From Sorghum bicolor (taxonomy: Eukaryota > Streptophyta > Magnoliopsida > Poales > Poaceae), in the NCBI RefSeq assembly GCF_000003195.3, contig NC_012879.2, positions 24,100,017 through 24,164,016 of the forward strand: DNA of 64,000 nucleotides. Reading direction: 5' to 3'. Every line of letters starts with the position of its first letter. Position 1 is the first letter of the stretch. A model generated the notes under the pieces. That model was not told where the DNA came from. It did not search any database and saw only the letters and a list, made by a program, of their open reading frames with translations. This document shows positions 54,963 through 64,000 of this stretch, piece by piece. A program made the translations under genes and the position numbers.

Positions 54963-55525
54963 AAGTTCTAAACTTATGTTCCTGCTTACGTTTTGTACCG
55001 AGACTTTGTAAACGAATGAATGAATAAATAAAGTCCTTCCCTCGAAGCAATTCTTCTTTCTTTGTGCCGAGAAGATTAATAAGTCACGATCTCGACGTTA
55101 AAAGGGGGCGCCGACTATGACCCATCATAGTCAGCACCCCCTCGGGGGCTACCAGGGGGACGACCCCCCCCCGAGTATCGAAAAAACCAAGAAGTTTTCT
55201 TTTCTTACGTAGTAAACCTTGCACGGTTCAAGTAGCTAAGGCGCCTCGAGCCCCTCAAAGGCCGAGGGACAACGAGCTGGAGAACTCCTACGCCCCCGGG
55301 CTACGGAAACTCTACTCACTTCCCCACCATTGAAGTGATCGAGGTGGTCTTTTACGAAAAATCGAGCAAGGGATACAAACGTAGGCGCAAAGAGAAACGA
55401 AAGCATCAAGCGGAAAGACAAAATAAGCATTTAACAATTACGAAAGTGATACAGCATCAGTTACCCACAGAATTAACAAAGTATCGTACAAGGGGCCTCA
55501 GGCGCCCTGAGCAGGCTCGCAGGCC
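54963..55525. other. Convergent spacer of element D with poly(A)-like motif and long hairpin
   Basis: AATAAATAAA at 55023-55032 lies about 60 bp after the pol stop. A 17-bp stem with two mismatches and a CCCA loop spans 55105-55142. A CTCGGGGGCTACC copy follows at 55143. No coding frame. Confidence 0.6.
55105..55142 (-). terminator. Long inverted repeat downstream of the antisense gene, element D
   Basis: Arms 55105-55121 and 55126-55142 pair at 15 of 17 positions. The two C-A mismatches become G-U pairs in minus-strand RNA, giving a continuous stem only in the antisense transcript. Role as an RNA 3'-end element is inference. Confidence 0.5.
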
Positions 55526-58500
55526 TCAGTCCGCGGCACGATCCTCACCGCCCTCGCCTCCGCCCGAGCTAGCCTCAGGAGGGAGCACCTCAGGCTCGAA
55601 AAGCTTGGCCAACCTTTCCCCAGGAGCCTCCGCGTCGTCGATCAAGGCATGGAGCCTCTCCTCGTTCTCCGCGTCGGTCTTGGAGATGTCGGTGACGAAG
55701 CCATGGGACACCACCTCCATGTCGTAGGAGAAGCCCGAGCAGATAACCACCATCGCCCGCTTCACCCCGATGTGGAGGGCGTCCCGCACCCGATCTCGCA
55801 GCGTCGCGCCTATGTAGCACAACTGGTCGACCAGGGCGTCGCCTCGAGCGTCCTCCCTCGACTCATCCATAGGCTCGACCTCCCAAGAGGTCGAGAGATC
55901 ACTTATCACCGTCCGCACTCGACGGTTCAAAGCAACCTCCGCCTCGAGCTGAGCCTTGGCGTTGCGAGCCTCGGCTTGGGCGGCCAGGAGTTCGTCCTTG
56001 AGCCCTGTAAAAGCCAATATAAAGAGACCTTAGGAAAAACTAAGCACACCGCGGAAAAAGAAATCTGATAGAGGAAACATACCGCGTACGGTCTCCTCGA
56101 GGGCCGTGTTCTCGCCGACCAGCCTGGTGTTGGCCCCCTCGATCTCTTTGTTGGAGCGTGCCAGCTCGGTGTTGGCAACACGGAGATCCTCGATCGCCTT
56201 GCCAGCCTGAGCAATGGCCCCACTCTTCTCCAGCAATTCTCCCTTCACACGCTCGACGTCGTTAGAGAGACTACGGGATCGAGCCCGCTCCGCCTCGAGA
56301 TCTTCGAGCGCCTTCTTCTTGGCTTCCTCCGCGGCGCCCCTGGCGACCTCGCCGTTCACATGCTCCACCTTCATCTTTCGGAAGGACTCTCGGAGAGAGT
56401 CCAGGTCGGATTTAAGGAGGCCCTTCTCCTTGTCCAGATCCGCGATAACGCTCTTGTAGGACAGGGCCTCCTCCCGGGCTCTGGACGCGGCCTCCTCGAC
56501 CGTAAGAGCCCGCTCCCGTAGCTGCATCGTCTCCTCCTCCGCCTTCTTCGAGGCCTCTCGGGCCTCGGCCAAAGCAGCCTCCCTCGCCTTCTTCTCCTCC
56601 TCGAGTGCTATGAGATCTTTGTAAGCTTTAAGGAGCTTTTCCTGCGACTCGAGGAGTTGATCCTTGAGCAGGGGGAGCTGCTCCCAACCGCCCCTCGTGG
56701 CGTGTATGAAGCTGGACTTGATGCGGGAGGTCTCTTTCATATCCTGCGAATCAAGGGTCGGATGGATTAGAATACAGAAACTAGAAAGCACCATGAGGAT
56801 TGGAGTTCGAGAAACACTTACGAAATAAGCCGGGCCGAGCCCGTTGTTGATAACATCCGAGAGGAGCCCCACCACATGCTTCATCCAAAGGCGGAGCTCC
56901 TCGACGTGTTTCCACTTCTCCGCCTCCTTCCGATCATCGAGGAAGATGTCGGGCTCAGACTGGTCGTGGGAGGCCCGAATACGGATGCGGTCGGGGCACC
57001 AGTGCTCCATCTCCCGGTCAGCCCGCGCCTTAACGCCGCGGATGAGGCCCTCGACCGTCTCGAGGGAGCCCCCATGGCGCAGGAACAGGTCGACGAGGCA
57101 TGGGAACCGTCCGTCGTCGTCCACCGTCTTCCAGGTTCCATCCTTGGTCCCCGGTGCCCCAATTTCATCCTCCTCGGAAGGAAAGCGGTCCTCCCACGCT
57201 CGACGTTCCCGGAGGAACCCTGGGGCGATCCCGTCCATGCCGTAAATTGTCCTCTTGATATCGGACTCGGGGTCGGGGGGCGTGCGCTTCAGGCAGGCGA
57301 GCGCCACCACTCCATCCGCTCGCCCCGGCTCTGCCCGGATCGCGGCAGATGCCCCCGGGAGGAGCCACGCCGGGGTTGGGGGGCCGTACACCGGCAGGTC
57401 CTCCTCCTCGCCGAGCTCTTGCGGCTCCGGTGGCACTGGCTGGGCCGGACCTTGGGGCAGAGGCTCGAGCGGTCCCTCCTCTTGGCCCACCTGCTGCTGC
57501 TGTTGCTGCTGCGGTGGTTGCTGCTGATGCTGCTGCGGTTGCTGCTGCGGTTGTTGCTGTTGCTGCTGCCGCTGTTGTTGTTGCTGCTGTTGCTGTGCCT
57601 CATACTCCTGTGGCTGTCGCGCCGCCTCGCGCTCCCGCTGTTCATCCTCCTCCCTCTTCTTTTTCTGCTCCTCGAGGGTGCGGAGGCCGGCGGGCTAGGG
57701 AGTTGATCCCGCGACGTTGGGGGTCGACGCTTCCTCCTCCATAGGGCGAGCGGCCCCAGACGCTTCGTTACCATCGGACGTATCGCTGATGGTGATGGGT
57801 TCCCCCTCGACCCCCAATCGAGGGGGCTCGGGGGCTCCCTCTGACGCTTGCGTCTGGGGCGCCTCATCACGAGTCGGCGGCGACGGAGTAGGCGCGGGAC
57901 GAGACGGAGCCCTCTCGACGCCGGCTGGAGGTTGGGAGCTGGAGGAGCCTACGAAACAAAGGGTAAGGGTCAGACGTTATGATAACCGACACAAGAACAT
58001 CGCAACGCCCAGAAATAAACTACGAACCTGGTTCCTTGGAGGCGGCACCCGTTTTGAGCCTCTTTGCCATGGATGGTTGGGCCTGCTCAAGGGTCCGCTT
58101 TAGCCTGAGAAAAGGTTGGCATATGAGGAAAGGTGGAAGAATGGGAAGACAAAAACCGCAACATCAAAAAGGCTTACCCCAAAGGGAGAACGGCTCGCCT
58201 CCCGCCACCCCGACCAGTGGGCCTCGAGCCACCCCGCGTCAGGGCTCCAGGCCCCTCGAGGGCAGGCACTGGCCTAGGCGCGTCGGTCCCTGCCTGGCGG
58301 GCACCGGGACTGGCGCTCCTACGGCCGGCATCTCCTTTCTCAGAGGCCGCGGCGCGACCACGAGTTAGTGGCCCCGACGCCTAGGGCCTAGCCAGACCGC
58401 TCTCCCTGGGCACCGGGGGAGGGCGCGGTGCGTCTTGGCCCGCCTTGGGCGCGGGAGGGGTGTCGGCCCAGGGGCGACGAGATCCGCTCGGACCCTCCTC

Positions 58501-59841
58501 TGGCGCCTCTGTCCGGGGGGCGTCGACGTCACCTCGAGGCGGGCCCTCGAGAATCTGATCGAGGCGCGATGCCATCCCCTCAGAGTCGTCGCTGTCCTCG
58601 TCGTCATCGTCATCATCGTTAGGGGATTCTTCCTCAGGCTCCCCCCTCTGCCTGGATTTGGCTCGACGCGCCTCTAATGCTTGGCGGTCGAGGTTCTTCT
58701 TCTTCTCCCCCTTCTTTGCAGAGTCCTTGGCAGACTTTAGCTTTTCGGCAGATTGGCGCCGTTTGTCACGATCGACATCGTCCTCCTTTACCGGAGGCCT
58801 CGAGGACCGGACATCAATCCGACCCTGCCAAAACAAAGGTAGACTTAGAAAAAAGAGAGGGGAGAAAGGAAACCCAGAATCGAGGCTGCGCGCAAGAAGA
58901 AAGCGTACCAGATCGATCGAGCCTGCGTCTGGTCTCATGGGGAAGCCATTAACGTGCTCCGGCTGAAAATCACCGGCAATTGCAGCCCTGACTCGGGCCA
59001 CGACTTCGTCGTCCGCCGGAGCCTCGTTGGACATCCGACACGCCTCGAGGTCCCGAGATGAGACGCCAGGGCCCATCTCGTCCATCCTCAACGGTCGAGA
59101 CATCAAAGGGAGAACTCTCCTGTGATGGACGGCCGAGAGGACGAGAGCGGCGGTCAAACCCTCCTGGCGAAGCTTCTTCAGGGCGTCGAGGAGGGGGTCG
59201 AGCCGAGATTGATGAGCTTGGACGACGCCGTATGTCCAGTCCGCTGGACGCTCCATGATCAGATGGCCCGAGTAGGAAGGCAGGAGGTTGTCATCGTTCC
59301 ACAGGTAAAACCACTGGGAGTCCCAGCCGGCGTGGTTGGTCGATAACCCTACCGGGATGTACTCCCACGGCCTGTCCGTCTTCCCCGTCTTCTGCACCAG
59401 ATTGAGGCATCCCGCCCGCACGGGCTTCCTTACGCCCGTGGTTCCGGTGGGGGCATGGAAAAGCTCACCCCTGTAGAGGTGGAGCCACAGCTCCCAGTGC
59501 GGCATCATCCCCAAGTAGCCCTCACACACGGCGGCGAAGACCGCCGCTACGGTGATGGCGTTCGGAGAGATGTGCTGGAGCTCCACCCCATAATGGAAGC
59601 AGAGGGCCCGCATGAAGCGGCTCGGGGGCGCGCCCAGACCGTGGCGGTGGAACTTGGCGAACGACACCACGTAGCCCTCGGGCGGCTGAGGCCCCCTGTG
59701 ACTCGCCGGCGGCGCGATCCACTCTGGCGACGATAGCGAGGTACGGCGGCACAGCAGTCCCTCTTTCTCAAGCTCTAACAACCGGCGCTCCGTCATCGAC
59801 GACGGGCGCCAGTCGTCGGCGGCGACGAGTCTTACAGGCAT
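55526..59841 (-). CDS. Antisense six-exon gene of element D, 1,307 codons with two in-frame UAG
   Basis: ATG at 59841. Exons by eye: 59841-58909, 58824-58178, 58104-58028, 57948-56822, 56743-56083 and 56004-55526. Introns are 73-84 nt, all GT-AG, and the frame closes across all joins. Exon 1 has the PF04195-type domain (HGLGAPPSRFMRALCFHYG; VCEGYLGMMPHWELWLHLY). Exon 2 has KKGEKKKNLDRQ and a run of Asp. Exon 4 opens Pro/Glu-rich and contains a Gln-rich tract (about 57483-57600). Exon 5 is a long coiled coil (ALEDLEAERARSRSLSNDVE). Exon 6 has DALHIGVKRAMVVICSGFSY. TAG at 58383-58381 and 57697-57695 interrupt it, both after a CCC codon. Function unknown. Homologous in plan to the genes in B and C. 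Confidence 0.8.
57483..57600 (-). repeat. Gln-codon microsatellite in exon 4 of the antisense gene, element D
   Basis: Mostly CAG/CAA codons on the minus strand with a few Pro, Arg and His, encoding about 39 residues dominated by Gln. On the plus strand it appears as CTG/TTG repeats. Confidence 0.85.
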
Positions 59842-59973
59842 CTCGGCTGGAGGGACGGTGGATTCACTACAGCTCGAGGAGGCGTGTGCGCGTGAGACGG
59901 CGAGAAAGCAAAGGAAACGAGAGAATAAAAGCGAGAAGGCGAAAGGGAGAGGAACGGCGGCGACGCCACGACG

Positions 59974-59981
59974 TATTTATA
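59974..59981 (-). promoter_or_regulatory. TATA box of the antisense gene, element D
   Basis: Minus strand TATAAATA within CTATAAATACG, about 135 bp upstream of ATG 59841; a canonical plant TATA box. Confidence 0.65.
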
Positions 59982-60682
59982 GGCAGCAGTCCCCGAATTC
60001 CACGCCGACGCAGTGTCGTAACGTCACCCGCCTAAAAAGGCGCGCCCAACGGGCAGAAAGGCGAACCGCCACGGCCACTTCCTTCCCTCGTAAGCCAAGG
60101 GACGTACCCGCGAGAGTCTCGAGAGGTCGATGGCTGGCCCGCCGAAAGGGTTCGACAGCCGATCTCGAGCGCCAGAGTCAGGGATCCCCAGCGAGCTGTC
60201 GAAGATCGAGGCCCGCCTCGAGGGCTCGCTGGCGATGTTCAAGGTAGGGTCGAGACAGTCGAGAGGAATCCCCCCGACGGGAGGCATCGAGCCGCCGGTC
60301 TCTATCGAATGAAACTGGTATCCCCGACCACGTCGATCCCGCTTTATGAGAACGCCTCCGGGCTACAGCTGACCCCCTCGAAAGGGGCACAGGTTCTCAC
60401 TTGGACTACCCGCTAGGAACTCAATCTGGGGTGGAAGACGCTCGCTCTATCGAGAGTACGTCGAAACCTCCACGCAAGGCAAAGCCGAACAGAACCTTCC
60501 ACCACGGGTGTTGACAGCGTTTCTGCAAATTTGGCAAAATAACCCTCGAAGGAGTTAAATACTTCCCCGAGGGCTCGGGGGCTACCCCCGCGGGGTCGCT
60601 CGCGCGCCCCCGTGGAAGCTCGACCGTAAAAACGAAAGTCTCCACTCGAGCGCCAGCGCTCGAATGAAGACTCGGGGGCTAC
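59982..60682 (+). other. 3' untranslated region and polypurine tract of element D
   Basis: Non-coding. It contains CTCGGGGGCTACC at 60574-60586, inside a CGGGGG/CCCCCG hairpin (60576-60590), and the terminal tract ACTCGGGGGCTAC ending at 60682 next to the LTR. It also carries the antisense promoter region at its left end. Confidence 0.65.
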
Positions 60683-61672
60683 TGTCGAGGGTATCAACGA
60701 GGGGTACCCTCACCAATGCGAATAACGAGACCATCCGTACACACGCGCGGCCATCGACGGCCGCAGCCTCGAAGACGGAAATAGCGTCGAGTGAATCGGT
60801 CAGGGCTCGAGCGACAACTGCCGTCGAATACGGAAGCGGGCTCGAGCGAATCGAGAGGCGTCGAGCGCAAGGACACTGTCCGCCGCCTGACGCGCGCACG
60901 AGAGCCAGGGCATTTAATGCACCTGACGCTTCCCCACCTAACACACGGGTCACGGGAGGCTTCTGTCCCATCGTTCTTTTTGCAGCCTTCCCACCGAACG
61001 ACCCAGGGCGTGTCAGGACGCGGGAAACAAGGATGGAACGTCTAATCGGGACCCCCTCGAGACACCCAAGGTCAGCGCTCCAGATATCGACACCTCGTAC
61101 GGCGTCCGACCCTCGACTTCACCAGGCTCCTTCCTGGAGACGAGTCGGGCGTCGACTGACCACGCCGTAACCGCTCCGCCGGATTTGCCGCCGAGCCATA
61201 TAAGCGTGCATCCGCCGAACCAATCCAAGACGGCGCGCAGAGCAGAATGCAGGGGCACGCGTGATCATCACCAGGCTATTAAGACGGGACGGCTCGAGGG
61301 CATGCCGGTACGGAAACCTCGAGTAGGTCAGCGCTCCATGCTGCTATCGACTCCAATTCCTACGCCTATACATGTACCCTAGGCCCTTCCTTGGAACTAT
61401 AAAAGGAGGGACTCAGGAATAGAACAGGAGATCACGACATAAGACCACGCTCATACGTAGTAGAGCTCCACACTTCATACCACGCTTGTATTCGCCCCTG
61501 TATAAGCACTTAGGTGCAAGATAATACAAACTCTCTCCCCCCGCTGGACGTAGGGCCTTCTCTTGCTCGAACCAGGATAAATCTCTATGTCTTCTTGCAT
61601 CACCATCCGGGAAAGGGAGCACGCATACAAATTTACTCGTTGGTGTGACCCCCCGGGGGAAAAACACCGACA
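60683..61672 (+). repeat. 3' LTR of element D (990 bp)
   Basis: Matches 47542-48532 with about 15 substitutions and one 1-base indel in a C run. Confidence 0.95.
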
Positions 61673-61677
61673 GCACT
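61673..61677. repeat. Target-site duplication of element D, right copy (GCACT)
   Basis: Exact repeat of 47537-47541. Confidence 0.95.
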
Positions 61678-64000
61678 GTAATCACAGAACAAATTAAAAG
61701 CCTCTCATCAATCATGAGTTATGAATGGCTTATGGAAGCAGAGTTATCTCCTGAGGTAGCTCGAATCATTGATCCCCAACCATTCTTTGGTGCCAAATTA
61801 GGAGGACTGCTATGAAAATACACTATAGTCCATCTGTTGGGATAAACCTTTTTTCAAAGACATTAGCTAATAGCCTTTATCCCAACACATCCTTAACCCC
61901 ATCAGAAAAGCGTTTACAAACCTCTTCAGGAACTATTCTTAAGAGCAATGGGGGTATTAAGGGTTATTCCTATCAAAATTAATAACTTTGAGATATGCCT
62001 AGATTTTCACATATATGACACCTTGGAGATTACTCTGTTGATTGGCAGACCAATCATGAGACTTTTATAGGAAAAACCTTGACGAGGTCATTTGGACTTT
62101 AAGGTTGGGAATTCCACTATAAATATTCCTCTTGCTCGTTCTATCAACACAATAGTGGAACCCAAATACGAGCAAGACTCTACTGAAGAGGTTTTACTGG
62201 CATCTCTAGAAAGCATGGCACAACCAATCCTTGATGATGAACACTTTATTCAAGAAGAGGAAGAGTTGGTAGAGCCCATTGAAATAGACAAAACTGAGCA
62301 ACCACCTGTTCCTTCAATCGAGCAAAAACCGCTCCTTCCTGGCCTAAAGTATGTCTTTCTCAATAATAATCGAGAAACCACAGTGATCATCAGTTTCAAG
62401 CTTTCCCAATAAGAAACCCATAAACTTGTCACTGTCTTAGAAAGACACAAACCAGCTATCGGCTACTCACTCAAAGACCTCGTAGGCATTAGCCCCGTTC
62501 TTTGCACTCATCGCATCCCCATTGATCCTGATTGCACACCTTCAAGGGAGCCACAACAGAGGCTTAACCATGCCATGCGAGATATTGTTAAAAAAGAGGT
62601 CCTTAAGCTTTTACACACTAGGATTATTTATCCCGTTCCTCATAGTGAGTGGGTTAGCCTGGTACAAGTTGTACCAAAGAAAGGAGGAATGACGGTTGTT
62701 AGGAATGAGAAGAATGAACTCATCTCTCAATGAACTATCACCGGGTGGCGTATGTGCATTGACTACCGAAAGCTCAACAAGGCCACAAAGAAAGATTATT
62801 TCCCATTACCCTTCATTGATGAAATGTTGGAGCGGCTCGCAAATCACTCTTTCTTTTGTTTCCTTGATGGGTATTCTGGATATCATCAAATCCCGATCCA
62901 CCCCGATGACCAAAGTAAGACTACTTTCACATGCCCCTATGGAACTTATGCATACCGATGAATGTCATTCGGGTTATGTAATGCTCCAGCTTCTTTTCAA
63001 CGGTGCATGATGTCTATTTTCTCCTATATGATTGAGAAAATCATGGAGGTATTCATGGATGATTTTACGTCTATGGCAAAACCTTCGATGATTGTTTAGA
63101 GAATTTGGATAAAGTCTTACAATAGTGTGAAGAAAAGCACTTAATCCTAAACTGGGAGAAATGCCATTTTATGGTTGGAGAATGAATAGTGCTAGGGCAC
63201 AAGGTGTCCAAACGTAGGATAGAGGTGGATAAAGCCAAGATTGAAGTTATTGAACAACTTCCACCTCCCACAAATGTGAAAGGCATCCATAGTTTTCTTG
63301 GACATGCAGGGTTCTATAGGCGCTTCATCAAAGATTTTTCTCAAATAGCTAGACCCCTAACTAGTCCCCTTGCTAAAGATGCACCTTTCATCTTTAATCA
63401 TGAGTGCCATACAGCTTTCCAAATTCTAAAGAAGGCACTCATCTCAGCTCCAACTATCCAACCACCTGATTGAAAGATTCCTTTTGAGATCATGTGTGAT
63501 GCTAGTGATTTTGCAGTTGGAGCCGTTTTAGGCCAAACCAAAGATAAAAAGCACTATGCCATATCTTATGCTAGCAAAACCTTGTCTGGACCTCAGCTCA
63601 ACTATGCTACCACTAAAAAGAATTACTGGCTGTTGTCTTTGCTATAGACAAGTTTTGATCTTACTTAGTGGGGGCTAAGGTAATTGTTTATACGGATCAT
63701 GCAGCTCTTAAGTATCTCCTCACTAAGAAAGATGTTAAACCTCGGCTAATTCGATGGATTCTTCTACTCCAAGAGTTTGACATAGAAATACGAGATAAGA
63801 AAGGAGTAGAAAATTCAGTAGCCGACCACTTGTCTAGACTTCAATACAAGGAATCACATGAGTTACCCATTAATGATTACCTAAGGGATGAAACCCTACT
63901 CATAATAACAAACTTCGATCCATGGTATGCAAATATCGTGAACTTTATGGTAGCGGGGTATGTCCTGGATGGTATGAACAAAAGAAAATTGATTCATGAA
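61678..64000 (+). pseudogene. Protease-RT-RNase H remnant of element E
   Basis: Continues the Athila frame after element D. Protease-like region with TLLIGRPIMRLL near 62030, a linker (62092-62411), then RT with [13 protein letters not shown] (about 62743), [17 protein letters not shown] and an FMDDF active site (about 63052). RNase H has [15 protein letters not shown] (about 63493) and [14 protein letters not shown] (about 63693). Stops (for example TAG near 62068, TAA 62410-62412, TGA near 62731 and 62959) and frameshifts near 63065 and 63625 break it. It reaches the start of integrase at the window edge. Closest relative here is F, which has the same motifs intact. Confidence 0.9.

Larger units (their letters stand above)
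47542..61672 (+). mobile_element. Element D: complete Tat-lineage element of a second family
   Basis: 14,131 bp with about 990-bp LTRs (about 16 differences) and the exact GCACT duplication. It has the same plan as element C but a different LTR family: gag-protease, UAG, intact pol, convergent antisense six-exon gene, polypurine tract. Pol looks fully functional; Gag and the antisense gene each carry nonsense codons. Confidence 0.96.
33276..64000 (+). mobile_element. Element E: decayed Athila element, split by C and D, 3' end beyond window
   Basis: Removing C and D leaves a 5' LTR of about 1,274 bp, a tRNA-Asp PBS, gag and pol remnants in order. The LTR length, LTR end sequence and PBS flank match element A closely, and the protein remnants match element F. 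Many stops show it is inactive. Confidence 0.85.

Noticed and set aside
57255..57527. Plus-strand ORF ending in a Cys run, and neighbouring Leu-run and Ala-run ORFs
   Set aside because: These are other frames of the Gln-codon repeat on the minus strand.

Overview
The window is a block of nested LTR retrotransposons from a plant nuclear genome, most likely a grass. I see no ordinary cellular gene, tRNA or rRNA. The grass assignment rests on the element types: Tat-lineage and Athila-lineage Ty3/gypsy elements, antisense ORFs of the 'putative gypsy type transposon' class, and a long-LTR element starting TGTAACACCC. The species cannot be named from this sequence. I use letters for the elements.

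Layout. Element A (1-7573, minus strand) is an Athila-like element without pol that carries two protease-like domains. It sits inside element B (7574-16786, plus, Tat lineage, decayed), whose 5' half lies left of the window. B sits inside element G (16787-23656, minus), which has a 4.6-kb LTR and a coiled-coil ORF and also holds a solo LTR of the B/C family (17317-17769). G sits near the 3' end of an Athila element. Only the tail and 3' LTR of that element remain (23657-25150), and the LTR is shared with element F (23933-33275, Athila, near-intact gag-pol plus a second ORF). Element E (33276 to beyond 64000, Athila, decayed) abuts F. Its 5' LTR is split by element C (33720-45685, Tat, TSD CTACT) and its gag/pol by element D (47542-61672, Tat, TSD GCACT).

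How the parts work. Each autonomous-type element makes Gag, a retropepsin, reverse transcriptase/RNase H and integrase from one plus-sense reading frame. The Athila elements (A, E, F) prime from a site complementary to the 3' end of tRNA-Asp. The Tat elements (C, D) prime from TGGCGCGCCAGGTAGGGG. In B, C and D the gag-protease and RT frames are separated by one in-frame UAG in the invariant context AAATAGGAAG.

The most striking feature is between pol and the 3' LTR of B, C and D. Each carries a separate gene on the opposite strand with its own TATA box, six exons, five short GT-AG introns and an N-terminal PF04195-type domain. In C the spliced frame is open from end to end (about 931 codons). 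Around the elements there are tandem repeats carrying copies of the polypurine-tract core, LTR-terminal hairpins and short target-site duplications. LTR comparison by eye orders the insertions: C is very young (2 differences in 460 bp), D is young (about 16 in 990), A is older (about 30 in 1,210), and E, B and G are decayed. Splice-site and LTR coordinates were read by eye and may be off by 1-2 bases.
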